Positions 46,191-56,212 of a DNA stretch of 63,316 bases are shown here, one piece after another (positions within the stretch are counted from its first letter, which is position 1; every line of letters begins with the position of its first letter). Location: positions 1 to 63,316 of the forward strand of contig NZ_VUNR01000015.1 of the NCBI RefSeq assembly GCF_009695585.1. Reading direction: 5' to 3'. Position numbers and translations under genes: made by a program. Below the pieces are notes generated by a model that was not told where the DNA came from, searched no databases, and worked only from the letters and a program-made list of their open reading frames with translations. Origin of the DNA: Anaerovibrio slackiae (GTDB taxonomy: Bacteria > Bacillota > Negativicutes > Selenomonadales > Selenomonadaceae).

Positions 46191-47861
46191 TTACTTGAAA
46201 TCCACGAACTCATTAATCCTGGCACCGCCTTTTATCATCGGCTCCACAAAGCTTCTGTGGATATTCATCACGATAACATACGGCCTGCGCTCAGACATGG
46301 CACGCCTAAATGCCTCTGCAAAGCCCTCGGTAGAGTCAACATTTTCCGCCTCTATGCCAAAGCTCCTGGCATAGGCTGCATAATCCATTGGATAATCCAG
46401 CTCGCAGGCAATGTATCTTTCCTTGTAGTTTACCTTCTGCAGCTGCCGAATCATGCCCAGGCTGCTGTTATTCACAATGATGGAGATAATCGGCAGATTC
46501 AGCCTGGCAATGGTATAATACTCATTGCCGGTCATCTTGATGCCGCCATCGCCAGCCACATGCACTACGCGCCTCTCGCTGCCGCTGTTCTCATAGGCAA
46601 CCTGTGCCCCCATAGCCGCAGGCAGGCCAAACCCCATAGTGCCAAGGCCGCCGGAGGTAAACCATGTCCTTGGCTCCTGCACCTTCAAGTGCAGGGCACA
46701 CCACATCTGATGCTGTCCCACATCCGTGGCAAAAGCAAACTCCTTGCCGCTGGCAGCCTTTGCCACGCAATTCATGGCCCAAGGCACAGTCAGCCTGGAA
46801 ACATGATAATCATAGGCATATTCGCAGCGCCAGCCACGGATTTTCTTCCACCAGTCCTCCAGCCTGGACACAGGCTCACGCTGCATCAGCATGGCAAGAA
46901 TAGTCTGCATGTTGCCGGCCAGCCCTATAGAGCTGGCAATATTCTTGTCAATTTCCGCCGGGTCAATATCCACATGGATAAACTTGGTTCCCACTGTGTA
47001 TTTATCAAGATTGCCTGTCTGGCGGTCAGCAAAGCGGCTGCCCAATGAAATAATCAAATCCGCATTTGCCACGGCATTGTTGGCAGCCTTGGTGCCATGC
47101 ATACCGGCAAAGCCCAGCACATTGGGATGCTCGCTAGGCACACCGCCAATGCCCATCAGGGTAAACACGATCGGCAGGTTATAATGCTCCGCAAATGCAA
47201 CTACCTCCTTGGAAGCACCTGCATTGATGACACCGCCGCCGGAAATAATCACCGGCTGCTTCGCCTGGCAGATTACCTCCGCCGCCTCTGCCACGCAAAT
47301 CTTGAAATCAGCATCCGGGGTGCCAGGTTCCTTCACAGGCGTATCGTCAGCATAAAAAGGAGCCGGATTCAGCAAAATATCCCGGGGAATATCCACCAGC
47401 ACAGGCCCAGGGCGGCCATGCCTTGCCAGGCGAAAAGCCTCCCGGACAGTAGCAGCCAGAGCCTTCGGGTCCTTGACCTTGTAATTGTGCTTTGTCACAG
47501 GCATGGTCACATCCATGATGTCGATTTCCTGAAAGGAGTCCCTGCCCAAAAGCCCTGTATCCACCTGACCTGTAAAGGCAACCACAGGAATAGAATCCAT
47601 AAATGCCGTTCCCAGCCCTGTCACCAGGTTGGTAGCCCCCGGGCCGGAGGTGGCAATGCACACGCCTACCTTGCCGGTAGCACGGGCATATCCGTCAGCA
47701 GCATGAGCCGCATTTTGTTCGTGAGTAGTCAAAATCTGATTGATATTTTTTGCATCATACAGTGCATCATATAAAGGGAGAATCATGCCGCCCGGATAGC
47801 CAAACAGCGTGTCAACCCCTTGCTCCTGCAGAATTTTTACGATTACCTGAGCTCCATTCAT
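46191..47861 (-). CDS. ilvB: Acetolactate synthase, large subunit
   Basis: ThDP- and FAD-dependent first common enzyme of valine, leucine and isoleucine synthesis. 556 residues: GYPGGMILPLYDAL with the catalytic Glu in the following TTHEQNAAHAADGYAR, the ThDP motif GDGGIKMTGNEYYTIARLNLPIISIIVNN, and FTSGGLGTMGFGLPAAMGA. It is the last gene of the ilv/leu operon, four genes away from its small subunit ilvN. Confidence 0.93.
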   Translation of the reverse strand: MNGAQVIVKILQEQGVDTLFGYPGGMILPLYDALYDAKNINQILTTHEQNAAHAADGYARATGKVGVCIATSGPGATNLVTGLGTAFMDSIPVVAFTGQVDTGLLGRDSFQEIDIMDVTMPVTKHNYKVKDPKALAATVREAFRLARHGRPGPVLVDIPRDILLNPAPFYADDTPVKEPGTPDADFKICVAEAAEVICQAKQPVIISGGGVINAGASKEVVAFAEHYNLPIVFTLMGIGGVPSEHPNVLGFAGMHGTKAANNAVANADLIISLGSRFADRQTGNLDKYTVGTKFIHVDIDPAEIDKNIASSIGLAGNMQTILAMLMQREPVSRLEDWWKKIRGWRCEYAYDYHVSRLTVPWAMNCVAKAASGKEFAFATDVGQHQMWCALHLKVQEPRTWFTSGGLGTMGFGLPAAMGAQVAYENSGSERRVVHVAGDGGIKMTGNEYYTIARLNLPIISIIVNNSSLGMIRQLQKVNYKERYIACELDYPMDYAAYARSFGIEAENVDSTEGFAEAFRRAMSERRPYVIVMNIHRSFVEPMIKGGARINEFVDFK

Positions 47862-47900
47862 GGGCAGGCCCCCCTCATTAAAACTTCTGTAAAAACAACA

Positions 47901-48968
47901 TCAGATATGTGCCAGTACAGCCCTGGTCATATCCTCGGTATTTGCCTTTTTAAAGCCCTCATGCCACAAATCAGCAGTACGCCAGCCCTCAGCCAGAGCT
48001 GCATCCACAGCATCCTCGATGGCCTTGGCAGCGGCCTCCTCCTGCAGGGAATAACGCAGCAGCATAGCCGCAGACAGAATCGTACCAATAGGATTGGCAA
48101 TGCCCTTGCCTGCGATATCCGGTGCAGAACCGTGAATTGGCTCATAGAGACTGGTACATTCACCGATGGAAGCAGACGGCATCATGCCAATAGAGCCGCC
48201 AATCACCGCAGCCTCGTCACTGAGAATATCGCCAAAGAGATTGCCGGTCACGATAACATCAAACTGAGTCGGGCGGACAGCCAGCTGCATGGCAGTATTG
48301 TCAACGTAGAGATTATTCAGCTCCACATCGTCATAATCCTTTGCCACCTCTGCCACCGTGCGCCTCCACAGGCGTGAGGTTGCCAGCACATTCGCCTTAT
48401 CCACGGAAGTGACCTTGCCCCGGCGCAGGCGGGCGGTCTCAAAAGCCAGCTTGGCAATGCGCTCCACCTCAGGAATAGAATAATTCTCCAGATCCCAGGC
48501 CCGCTCAGTACCGTTAAACTCCTCGGACTCGCACTTGTCACCGAAGTAAATACCGCCTACCAGCTCCCGGACAATAACCAGGTCAACGCCCTTGACCAGC
48601 TCCGGCTTCAAAGGAGAATACTCAGTCAAAGAATCTGCCACCTTTACAGGACGCAGGTTGGCGTACAGCCCCAGGCCCTTCCGAAGTCCCAGAATTGCCT
48701 TTTCAGGCCGCAGGGACGGCTCCACATTATCCCACTTGTCACCGCCAACGGCACCGAACAGCACCCCATCAGCAGCCTTGCATGCCTCCAGGGTATCCTC
48801 TGGCAGTGGCGTGCCAAACTTGTCATAGGCAGTACCGCCTGCATCCTTGTATTCATATTCCAGCTCCAGGGAATATTTCTCCGCAGCCTTCTTCAGCACC
48901 TCTACGGCGGAGTCAGTAATCTCCTTGCCGATGCCGTCACCAGGAATGACCACAATCTTCTTTGCCAT
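47901..48968 (-). CDS. leuB: 3-isopropylmalate dehydrogenase
   Basis: Oxidises and decarboxylates 3-isopropylmalate to 2-oxoisocaproate. 355 residues with VIPGDGIGKEITDSAV at the N-terminus, the substrate strings LRPEKAILGLRKGLGLYANLRPVK and VRELVGGIYFGDK, the metal motif NLFGDILSDEAAVIGGSIGMMPSASIG and HGSAPDIAGKGIANP. Length normal. 39-nt gap to ilvB. Confidence 0.95.
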   Translation of the reverse strand: MAKKIVVIPGDGIGKEITDSAVEVLKKAAEKYSLELEYEYKDAGGTAYDKFGTPLPEDTLEACKAADGVLFGAVGGDKWDNVEPSLRPEKAILGLRKGLGLYANLRPVKVADSLTEYSPLKPELVKGVDLVIVRELVGGIYFGDKCESEEFNGTERAWDLENYSIPEVERIAKLAFETARLRRGKVTSVDKANVLATSRLWRRTVAEVAKDYDDVELNNLYVDNTAMQLAVRPTQFDVIVTGNLFGDILSDEAAVIGGSIGMMPSASIGECTSLYEPIHGSAPDIAGKGIANPIGTILSAAMLLRYSLQEEAAAKAIEDAVDAALAEGWRTADLWHEGFKKANTEDMTRAVLAHI

Positions 48969-49037
48969 ACTATCTTCTCCTTAAATCGGTACAAAATCCT
49001 TGCACCAGTGCAATTTCATCACTATATATTTATGCTT

Positions 49038-49538
49038 TTAGCCCTTTGCCTTGATGTAGTTAATCAGGCCGCCAGCCTTGGCAATATCCTGCACGAAGCC
49101 CGGCAGCGGCTGGGCATGGAATACATCCCCGGTAGTCAGGTTCTCAATTACGCCGGTGGCAGTATCCACCCGGAGCCTGTCCCCGTGGCTGATTTTCTCC
49201 ACATCAGCACCGATTTCCAGCAGCGGCAGTCCGATATTGATGCCGTTCCTGTAGAAAATACGGGCAAAATCCGCAGCAATAACCACAGGCACACCGGCAG
49301 CCTTGATGGCAATCGGCGCATGCTCACGGGAAGAACCGCAGCCGAAATTCTTGCCGCCTACCATGATGTCCCCTTCCACCACGTTGCTGGCAAAAGGCGC
49401 ATCCTGATGCTCATCGCTGTCCTCCATGCAATGAGCCGCCAGATCCTTCGGGTCAAAGGAGTTCAGATAGCGTGCCGGAATAATCACATCCGTATCAATA
49501 TTGTCGCCGTAGCGCCAAACCTTTCCCTCTAAGCTCAT
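49038..49538 (-). CDS. leuD: 3-isopropylmalate dehydratase, small subunit
   Basis: 166 residues of the short, archaeal/clostridial-type Leu[20 protein letters not shown], the [11 protein letters not shown] loop and [18 protein letters not shown]. Forms the swivel half of isopropylmalate isomerase with LeuC. One nucleotide separates its start from the leuC stop, so the pair is translationally coupled. Confidence 0.95.
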   Translation of the reverse strand: MSLEGKVWRYGDNIDTDVIIPARYLNSFDPKDLAAHCMEDSDEHQDAPFASNVVEGDIMVGGKNFGCGSSREHAPIAIKAAGVPVVIAADFARIFYRNGINIGLPLLEIGADVEKISHGDRLRVDTATGVIENLTTGDVFHAQPLPGFVQDIAKAGGLINYIKAKG

Positions 49539-49539
49539 C

Positions 49540-50799
49540 TTACTTTACCTCCTCTGGAACTGCAATACGGCCGAGAATTGCGCTGGCTGCCGCCACATAA
49601 GGGCCTGCCAGATAAACCTCGGAATCAACGTGGCCCATGCGGCCGCGGAAATTACGGTTAGTGGTGGAAACAGCCTTCTCCCCGGCTGCCATGATACCCA
49701 TGTGGGCACCCAGGCACGGCCCGCAGGTAGGGGTGCTAACAGCAGCACCGGCATTAATAAAGGTCTCCACATAACCAGCCTTCATGGCATCAAGATAAAC
49801 CTGCTGGGAACCAGGGATAATGATGCAGCGCACATCAGGATGTACAGTATGGCCTGCCAGGATTTCCGCTGCCTGCTGCAAATCCTCAAGGCGTCCATTG
49901 GTGCAGGAACCGATTACCACCTGGTCAATCTTAATCTCCCCAATCTCGGACACAGGGTGGGTATTTCCCGGCAGATGCGGGAATGCCACTACAGGAGTAA
50001 GCTTGGACAGGTCAATCTCCACCACCTGCTCATACTCCGCATCCTCATCAGCCGCTACCGGCTCATAAGGCTGCTGCACACGCCCCTCTACATACTCCCT
50101 GGTAATCTCATCAAACGGGAAGATACCGTTCTTGCCGCCGGCCTCAATGGCCATGTTGCTGATGGTCAGTCGGTCAGTCATGGTCAGCTCCGCCACGCCC
50201 TCACCGGCAAACTCAATTGCCTTGTACAGGGCACCATCCACGCCGATCATGCCAATCAGGGTAAGGATGACATCCTTGCCACAGATGTACTTTGGCTTCT
50301 TGCCCGTCAGGACAACCTTGATAGCCTTTGGCACCTTGAACCAGGCCTCGCCGGTAGCCATAGCCACACCCAGGTCAGTGGAACCCACGCCGGTAGAAAA
50401 GCCGTTTACCGCACCGTAGGTGCAGGTATGGGAATCAGCGCCGATGGTCAGCATGCCAGGGCCTACAATGCCCTTCTCCGGCAGGATGACGTGCTCGATG
50501 CCTACGCGGCCAATCTCAAAATAATTCTTAATCTGATGCTTCCTGGCAAACTCCCGGACAGTCTTGGCAAGACCTGCTGCCTTAATATCCTTGTTTGGCG
50601 TAAAATGATCAGGCACCAGGGCAATCTTTGTATTATCAAACACCGGCTTGCCAATCTTCTCAAACTCCTTGATGGCAGGCGGAGCAGTTACATCATTTGC
50701 CAGCACCATATCCAGCTTGCAGAAAATCAGCTGACCGGCAGATACAGACTCCAGGCCTGCATGTCTGGCAAGAATTTTCTCGGTCATATTCATACCCAT
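49540..50799 (-). CDS. leuC: 3-isopropylmalate dehydratase, large subunit
   Basis: 419 residues, the aconitase-fold large subunit of the short two-subunit type. Cluster ligands: [13 protein letters not shown] and [13 protein letters not shown] cysteines; substrate strings [38 protein letters not shown] and [10 protein letters not shown]. Start is ATG 50799, with AGAGGTG 6 nt upstream; two other in-frame ATGs lie within six codons downstream. Confidence 0.95.
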   Translation of the reverse strand: MGMNMTEKILARHAGLESVSAGQLIFCKLDMVLANDVTAPPAIKEFEKIGKPVFDNTKIALVPDHFTPNKDIKAAGLAKTVREFARKHQIKNYFEIGRVGIEHVILPEKGIVGPGMLTIGADSHTCTYGAVNGFSTGVGSTDLGVAMATGEAWFKVPKAIKVVLTGKKPKYICGKDVILTLIGMIGVDGALYKAIEFAGEGVAELTMTDRLTISNMAIEAGGKNGIFPFDEITREYVEGRVQQPYEPVAADEDAEYEQVVEIDLSKLTPVVAFPHLPGNTHPVSEIGEIKIDQVVIGSCTNGRLEDLQQAAEILAGHTVHPDVRCIIIPGSQQVYLDAMKAGYVETFINAGAAVSTPTCGPCLGAHMGIMAAGEKAVSTTNRNFRGRMGHVDSEVYLAGPYVAAASAILGRIAVPEEVK

Positions 50800-50833
50800 A
50801 ACATACACCTCTCATAATTCTCACTAATGCTAC

Positions 50834-50869
50834 AAATAGGCTTATGCCAAACACGGCATAAGCCTATTT
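50834..50869 (-). promoter_or_regulatory. Perfect 15-bp hairpin between ilvC and leuC
   Basis: AAATAGGCTTATGCC and GGCATAAGCCTATTT are perfectly complementary around a 6-nt loop. On the minus strand only three T residues follow, so it is a weak terminator and may instead be a processing or stability element that sets leuC-leuD-leuB-ilvB expression below ilvN-ilvC. On plus it has a T-rich tail but no gene ends there. Confidence 0.6.
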
Positions 50870-50911
50870 CATTTTATTTTAATTTACCTGTCAAAAGCAA
50901 CCGGGCTGACA

Positions 50912-51925
50912 TTAGTCCTTGGACAAATCAGCGCCATCCTTCAGCCAGCTCATCATGCCGCGCAGCTTGCCGCCTACTTCCTCAATCTGATGCTCTGCAT
51001 TCAGCTTGCGCATAGCGTAGAAGTTCGGCCAGCCAACCTTGTTGTCGGTGAGGAACTTGTTGGCGAAGGTACCGTCCTGAATCTCCTTCAGAACCTGCTC
51101 CATAGCCTTGCGGCTAGGCTCAGCTACTACGCGAGGGCCGGATACATAGTCACCATACTCAGCAGTGTTGGAGATGGACTTGCGCATCTTGGCCATACCG
51201 CCCTCATACATCAGGTCAACGATGAGCTTCATCTCATGGAAGCACTCAAAGTATGCAATCTCAGGCTGATAACCTGCAGCTACCAAAGTCTCAAAGCCGT
51301 TCTTGATCAGGGAGCATACGCCGCCGCAGAGAACAGCCTGCTCACCGAACAGGTCGGTCTCAGTTTCCTCACGGAAGGTAGTCTGAATGCAGCCGGAACG
51401 GGTGCCGCCGATACCGCGGGCATAAGCCAGGGCCAGCTCGAAAGCATGACCGGTAGCATCCTGATATACTGCAAATACATCAGGAACACCGCCACCCTGA
51501 GTGAAAGTACGGCGTACCAGATGACCAGGGCCCTTCGGAGCAACCATGAATACATCTACATCAGCAGGTGGAATAATCTGCTGGAAATGAATGTTGAAAC
51601 CATGTGCAAATGCCAAAGCCTTGCCAGCAGTCAGGTTTGGTGCAATCTCATTCTTATATACATCAGCCTGCTTCTCATCAGGAATCAGAATCATGATGAT
51701 GTCAGCAGCTGCAGTTGCCTCGCCAACTGGCAGAACCTTCAGACCTTTGCTCTCAGCAACAGCCTTGGACTTGGAACCGTTATAAAGGCCTACTACAACG
51801 TTCAGACCGCTCTCCTTCAGGTTCAGCGCATGGGCATGTCCCTGGGAACCATAACCAATAATAGCAACGGTCTTGTCCTTGATAACTTCCCAATTTACAT
51901 CCTGGTCATAAAAGATTTTTGCCAT
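50912..51925 (-). CDS. ilvC: Ketol-acid reductoisomerase (class I)
   Basis: Isomerises and reduces acetolactate to dihydroxy-isovalerate with NAD(P)H and Mg2+. 337 residues from ATG 51925 ([13 protein letters not shown]); upstream residues of the open frame lie inside ilv[18 protein letters not shown] is the cofactor loop; metal ligands lie in [12 protein letters not shown] and [17 protein letters not shown]. The start overlaps the ilvN stop by about 20 nt. Confidence 0.96.
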   Translation of the reverse strand: MAKIFYDQDVNWEVIKDKTVAIIGYGSQGHAHALNLKESGLNVVVGLYNGSKSKAVAESKGLKVLPVGEATAAADIIMILIPDEKQADVYKNEIAPNLTAGKALAFAHGFNIHFQQIIPPADVDVFMVAPKGPGHLVRRTFTQGGGVPDVFAVYQDATGHAFELALAYARGIGGTRSGCIQTTFREETETDLFGEQAVLCGGVCSLIKNGFETLVAAGYQPEIAYFECFHEMKLIVDLMYEGGMAKMRKSISNTAEYGDYVSGPRVVAEPSRKAMEQVLKEIQDGTFANKFLTDNKVGWPNFYAMRKLNAEHQIEEVGGKLRGMMSWLKDGADLSKD

Positions 51926-52436
51926 AATACTCTCTCTCCTCACAATGTTCTTGTATTGTATGCTCGCCCCGCTCCAGGCCGATAAGGCCTGTCCTGATAA
52001 TCTCCAGGATACCATACGGCTTCAGGAGACGGGTGAACGCCGTCACCTTGTCATCATCGCCGGTAACCTCAAAAATCAGGGTAGTAGGCTGCACATCAAT
52101 GACGCGGGCCCGGAAAAGCTCCGCCATTTTTAACACGTCAAGCCTGTTGGTATCGTCCGCCTTGACCTTTATCATGGTCATGCCGCGATACACAGCGTCT
52201 CCGGCTGCCAGCCGCTGCACCGCCTCCACATCAGGAAGCTTCTCCAGCTGCTTCATCATCTGGTCAACCAGATACTCATCACCGTATACCACCACGGTAA
52301 TACGGGAAAACTCAGGGTTCTCGGTCACGCCCACCGCCAGGCTGTCAATATTGAACTCCCGGCGCGAGAACATGCTTGCCACCCGAACCAGCACACCGGT
52401 CTGATTCTTTACCAGAACAGATAATACGTGCTTCAT
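51906..52436 (-). CDS. ilvN: Acetolactate synthase, small (regulatory) subunit
   Basis: 176 residues: N-terminal ACT domain ([35 protein letters not shown], about 2-75) that binds the feedback amino acid, and C-terminal ALS_ss_C domain (about 80-160). First gene of the ilv/leu operon behind a clear promoter. AGGAGGGG lies about 9 nt before the ATG. Confidence 0.93.
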   Translation of the reverse strand: MKHVLSVLVKNQTGVLVRVASMFSRREFNIDSLAVGVTENPEFSRITVVVYGDEYLVDQMMKQLEKLPDVEAVQRLAAGDAVYRGMTMIKVKADDTNRLDVLKMAELFRARVIDVQPTTLIFEVTGDDDKVTAFTRLLKPYGILEIIRTGLIGLERGEHTIQEHCEEREYYGKNLL

Positions 52437-52502
52437 TAAGAAAAACCCCTCCTATACCATCTGCCCAAGGCAACTATCACAAGTTTTCATTGAGCTTTGT
52501 AT

Positions 52503-52531
52503 ATTATCACTCATTAACACTAATTTGTCAA
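52503..52531 (-). promoter_or_regulatory. Promoter of the ilv/leu operon
   Basis: Minus strand: perfect TTGACA (52526-52531), 17-nt spacer, GATAAT (52503-52508). The leader to ilvN is only about 60 nt, too short for a T-box, and no GGTGG antiterminator motif was seen. Confidence 0.72.
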
Positions 52532-52653
52532 CATTTAATAAAAAATATTACATTGATTATTTTGTATAGAAACATTTTTCCATCTCGTATACACATTGAG
52601 CCAAATAAAATAAAAATGTTTTTATACAGGCAACCTATGTCCACTGTACTTTA

Positions 52654-53124
52654 TCACGACTGCCAGTTTTTGTAGGGATTATGTATCAGGCTGGAATTAT
52701 AGTACCTGGCATCCCCTGATACCTCCTGCCCTGCCCAGTCAGGCAGCACCAGCTCTGCAGCCTCGGACTCAAGCTCCGCCTCAGCCACCGCCAGCCCTGC
52801 ATTGTCCCCGGCAAAAATATCAATCTCCCACTGCTGCCCCTGATAGGACTCAGTATAGCGTGTCTTTTCCACCAGGGGCCTCAGGCACAGCTCATCCAGG
52901 AGCTGTGCCGCCTCCTTTGCAGGAATTTCATATTCCATCTCCATACGGGAAATGCCATGATTTTTCCCCTTGATGGTCAGAAAGCCGCGCTCCCCCTTCA
53001 GGCGTACCCGCACCGTGCGCTCCGGCTCCAGGGACAGATAGCCCTGGCGGATGCTGACGCCCTCGCCCTTCGGCTGCCACAGCTCCCTTTTGATTAAAAA
53101 CTTGCGCTCAATTTCCTTTGCCAT
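52654..53124 (-). CDS. CYTH-domain protein (triphosphatase-type)
   Basis: 156 residues from ATG 53124. EIERKFLIKRELW carries the ExExK signature; RVRLKGERGFLTIKGK, EMEYEIPAKEA and EIDIFAGDNAGLAVAEAELESE supply the acidic and basic residues of the tunnel. CYTH proteins are inorganic/thiamine triphosphatases or class IV adenylate cyclases; short bacterial forms like this are usually triphosphatases. Confidence 0.9.
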   Translation of the reverse strand: MAKEIERKFLIKRELWQPKGEGVSIRQGYLSLEPERTVRVRLKGERGFLTIKGKNHGISRMEMEYEIPAKEAAQLLDELCLRPLVEKTRYTESYQGQQWEIDIFAGDNAGLAVAEAELESEAAELVLPDWAGQEVSGDARYYNSSLIHNPYKNWQS

Positions 53125-53204
53125 CTTCACCCATCCTGCTTGTCTTTTTCGTCAGTCACCGGCTGATAACCGCCCGTTGCCGCCTGCATGGAATATCCTG
53201 CTGC

Positions 53205-54122
53205 TTACTGCTCGCCGATAATCCGCACCTCAGGGAAAAGCCTGACACCGTTTTTGGCATACACCCTATCCTGCACCTCTTTAATCAGGCTGAGCACATC
53301 CGCCGCCGTAGCGTTGCCGGAATTCACCACAAACCCGGCATGCTTGGTGGAAATCTGGGCACCGCCTACCTGCAGTCCCTTCAGCCCCGTCTCATCAATC
53401 AGCGTCCCGGCAAAATATCCCTGAGGCCTCTTGAAGGTACTGCCTGCACTTGGCAGCTCCAAAGGCTGCTTGCTCTCCCGGCGCTGGGTAAAATCAGCCA
53501 TTTTCGCCTGAATTTCCTCCCTGTCCCCCGGCTCAAGCTCCATGGTAATCTCGCAGATAGCCTGCCCGTTATGCTGGAAGACGCTATGGCGATAGCCAAA
53601 ATCCAGCTCATCCTTCTCATAGGTAATAATATTGCCATTATGCGCCACGGTCTTCACCTGGGTGACCACGTTCTTCATCTCGCCGCCATAGGCCCCTGCA
53701 TTCATGAAGACTGCGCCCCCCAGGCTGCCCGGAATGCCGCAGGCAAACTCCAGCCCTGCCAGCCCGTTTTCCGCAGCAAACTGGGAAACATGCTTCAGAT
53801 ACGCACCTGCCCCGGCAACGATTTTATTGCCGTCGCACTGCTTGTAGCTCATAGGCGCATGAAACTTGATGACAGCTCCCCTGATACCCTTGTCCAGCAC
53901 CAGCACGTTGGAGCCATTGCCCAGCACGGTATGGGGAATATCAAAATCCCTCAGGAGGACAAATATCTTCGCCACTTGTTCCATATCGGAAGGAAACAGC
54001 AGATAGTCCGCCGGTCCCCCGATATTAAAGGTCGTATGCCTGCTCATCGGCTCATTCACATAAAATTGTTCCTCGCCCAGCAGCTCCTTGGCTGCAGCAA
54101 TAAAATCCTGATTTAATGACAT
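53205..54122 (-). CDS. murB: UDP-N-acetylenolpyruvoylglucosamine reductase
   Basis: FAD-dependent second enzyme of UDP-MurNAc synthesis. 305 residues, type IIb form: RHTTFNIGGPADYLLFP and VLGNGSNVLVLDKGIRGAV for FAD, FACGIPGSLGGAVFMNAGAYGGEM with the SLGG loop, the catalytic Ser-type PSAGSTFKRPQGYFAGTLID, KHAGFVVNSGNATAADV and FPEVRIIGE at the end. Single gene or first of murB-CYTH. Confidence 0.95.
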   Translation of the reverse strand: MSLNQDFIAAAKELLGEEQFYVNEPMSRHTTFNIGGPADYLLFPSDMEQVAKIFVLLRDFDIPHTVLGNGSNVLVLDKGIRGAVIKFHAPMSYKQCDGNKIVAGAGAYLKHVSQFAAENGLAGLEFACGIPGSLGGAVFMNAGAYGGEMKNVVTQVKTVAHNGNIITYEKDELDFGYRHSVFQHNGQAICEITMELEPGDREEIQAKMADFTQRRESKQPLELPSAGSTFKRPQGYFAGTLIDETGLKGLQVGGAQISTKHAGFVVNSGNATAADVLSLIKEVQDRVYAKNGVRLFPEVRIIGEQ

Positions 54123-54198
54123 GCCATCATTTCCTTACATAAATATTTTTCAAAAAAATTCCACCGACCTGTAGCCTGAAATTCAATCTATCTTGAAC

Positions 54199-54227
54199 AT
54201 TATACTAATAATTCAGCTATTTGAAAA
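54199..54227 (-). promoter_or_regulatory. Promoter of murB
   Basis: Minus strand: TTTTCA (54222-54227), 17-nt spacer, TATAAT (54199-54204). It faces away from the SGNH-gene promoter 10 nt to the right. Confidence 0.55.
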
Positions 54228-54236
54228 GCCTCTTTG

Positions 54237-54265
54237 TTGTTCTATTGCAGTTTTTCATGTATAAT
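54237..54265 (+). promoter_or_regulatory. Promoter of the SGNH hydrolase gene
   Basis: TTGTTC (54237-54242), 17-nt spacer, perfect TATAAT (54260-54265), about 35 nt before the ATG. Back-to-back with the murB promoter. Confidence 0.6.
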
Positions 54266-54304
54266 AGGTTTGAATATATTAGTAATACCCGAGGATAATT
54301 TAAT

Positions 54305-55933
54305 ATGCGGAAATTAATTGCGTACTTTCTTTCATTTTTAACGATTATATGCTGTTTTACTATTTTTTGTATTTTTCTCACAGAAAAGACAGATTTGCTG
54401 GGGCTGAAGGATTACCAGGTCACTGCCAGCTTTTCCCAGGAAAAGGGCAGCACGGTCATGCACTGGCAGCGCTATCCCTATCCCTGCCTCTATCAGGTGG
54501 AAACCTATTACAAGACCACCGGCCTGGTGGAAGGGGAGCCTGAATTCACCAGGGTAAGCTCCGAATTTACGGTACAGGATTCCTATACCGTGCCGCCTAC
54601 CGCCATACCTGCCTATTACAAGATCACTGCCTATGGCATTTTTGGCAAGGTCTCCGGCAGGGAAATACTCATCCCCAATGCCAACTACCAGGAGCCAATC
54701 CGCCCTGTGCCCATCTTCAAGTACACTGCGGACAATCCTGCCAGCCTGAAGCCGTATCTGGTCTGGCACAGTGTGCCGGACGGGGTACTGTACGAGCTGG
54801 AGCTTCTCTCAGGCCCCCCTGATGAGGAAAACACTGCCAGGCTGTCTGCCAAAAACCATCTCTCTGCCACCCGGCAGGTGTTTACCAACGGCTTGCAGAT
54901 TGATTTGACGCCATACCAGAACCAGCCGCAGCTTTTCTGGCGGGTACGGGCCATGAATCTCCGCAAGGAGCCCATCGGCGTTTTTTCCACCGCAGAGCCA
55001 ATCTGCCTTGATGCAGGCAAACCGGCTCCCAACAAGCCCCTGCTGAACAACTTCGACAGGATGCCGAACTTCTCCCAGCCTATCTATCCTGTCTTTACCT
55101 GGATTCCCATGCTGGGAGCCACACGCTACGAGGTGGAGCTCCTGACCTCGCCGCCTGCCGTGGAAAACGATACCTCCCCTACCAAGGACAGGGCATGGGC
55201 AAAAGTCGTGGACAGCTCCTTCAGCTGCTATGACGAATACGCCCGCTACTACGCAGGCAAATACTATTGGCGCGTCAGGGGGCTGGACGCCAGCGGCAAC
55301 ACTGTGGGCACCTATTCAGATACCGACAGCTTCACGGTGGAAGCACACCTCTCCCGGCCGGAGCTGGCAGCCTTCGGGGACAGCATTACCCACGGGGGCG
55401 GTGCCGTCTCCTTCTCCCCTGCCAATCTTGAGTACAGCTATACCACCTACATCGGCATGCCATGCATCAACCTGGGCCGCAGCGGTGACACCTCCACCAC
55501 CACCCTGGCCAGATTTGACAGGGATGTACTGCCTATCATGCCGAAAAACCTTTTGATTATGACAGGCTCCAACAGCCTGCGCTCCAACGCATATTCCGCA
55601 GACAGGGTAATCTCTGATTTGGCACAGATTGGCGAGAAATGCCGTCAGAACGATATACGCCCTATTTTCCTGACTCTGCCGCCTATCAACCCTGCCAATA
55701 TCATGCTGGCCTTCCAGACCCCTACTGACCCCAACTGGTATGCCAAGATGAAGGCCATCAACGCCTTTATCCGCCAGCAGCCCTATTACATCGACCTGGA
55801 GCCCTACTTCTACGATGCCAGCAAGACCATCCTGGCTCCTGAATGGGCCAATGACGGCCTCCACGCCGATATAAAGGGCAAGATGCTGATCGGGGAAATC
55901 ATCGGCATGCACAAGGATTTGTTTGTGCATTAA
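54305..55933 (+). CDS. Membrane-anchored SGNH/GDSL hydrolase with fibronectin-like repeats
   Basis: 542 residues. One N-terminal membrane segment (LIAYFLSFLTIICCFTIFCIF) anchors an outward-facing protein. Three related beta domains follow (about 35-120, 135-225, 245-345), the last two sharing YELELLSGPPDEEN and YEVELLTSPPAVEN and ending FWRVRAM and YWRVRGL. The C-terminal SGNH domain (about 352-540) has AAFGDSITHGGG (block I Ser), NLGRSGDTST (Gly), MTGSNSL (Asn) and NDGLHAD (Asp/His). Likely removes acyl groups from surface glycan; substrate unknown. GAGG lies 10 nt before the ATG. Confidence 0.82.
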   Translation: MRKLIAYFLSFLTIICCFTIFCIFLTEKTDLLGLKDYQVTASFSQEKGSTVMHWQRYPYPCLYQVETYYKTTGLVEGEPEFTRVSSEFTVQDSYTVPPTAIPAYYKITAYGIFGKVSGREILIPNANYQEPIRPVPIFKYTADNPASLKPYLVWHSVPDGVLYELELLSGPPDEENTARLSAKNHLSATRQVFTNGLQIDLTPYQNQPQLFWRVRAMNLRKEPIGVFSTAEPICLDAGKPAPNKPLLNNFDRMPNFSQPIYPVFTWIPMLGATRYEVELLTSPPAVENDTSPTKDRAWAKVVDSSFSCYDEYARYYAGKYYWRVRGLDASGNTVGTYSDTDSFTVEAHLSRPELAAFGDSITHGGGAVSFSPANLEYSYTTYIGMPCINLGRSGDTSTTTLARFDRDVLPIMPKNLLIMTGSNSLRSNAYSADRVISDLAQIGEKCRQNDIRPIFLTLPPINPANIMLAFQTPTDPNWYAKMKAINAFIRQQPYYIDLEPYFYDASKTILAPEWANDGLHADIKGKMLIGEIIGMHKDLFVH

Positions 55934-55934
55934 T

Positions 55935-55959
55935 CTCATCATGCTGAAAAATTCATAAC
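55935..55959 (+). pseudogene. 3' stub of a lost Rpn-family gene copy
   Basis: The 25 bases after the SGNH stop match, with few differences, the last codons and stop of the two Rpn genes downstream (57011 and 58132). In frame they read L-I-M-L-K-N-S-stop, against L-T-M-L-Q-N-S-stop. The same hairpin and spacer follow. So a third, most-upstream copy once stood here and was deleted up to its tail. Confidence 0.6.
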
Positions 55960-55990
55960 ACTAAGTAATACTTATAACAATATGTAATTA

Positions 55991-56022
55991 AACAGCCCGG
56001 TTTCGCGAGGAGCCGGGCTGTT
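55991..56022 (-). terminator. Array hairpin, copy 1
   Basis: AACAGCCCGG pairs with CCGGGCTGTT over a TTTCGCGAGGAG loop. Copies recur at 57068-57098 and 58169-58199. In all three the T-tract lies on the minus-strand side (TTTAATT here, seven T in copy 2, TTTTG in copy 3), so it is a better terminator for leftward transcription than for the Rpn genes. Confidence 0.5.
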
Positions 56023-56212
56023 CACATTCTATTATGATGTTTTTAGTTTTTCCCTTTACATTTTCATAAATACGCTATAAAATGCGAGATATCAGCAGTA
56101 TGAAAAATATTCACAACATTAAGGAGGATTTACAGAAGATTTCACAGGGGATTTGACAAAATTTCATCTGCATGTTTTAAAGGATTTTGGTATAATGAAA
56201 GGGGAATGCATT

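Noticed and set aside
52437-52653. T-box leader before ilvN
   Set aside because: The mapped promoter leaves only about 60 nt of leader and there is no GGTGG antiterminator motif.
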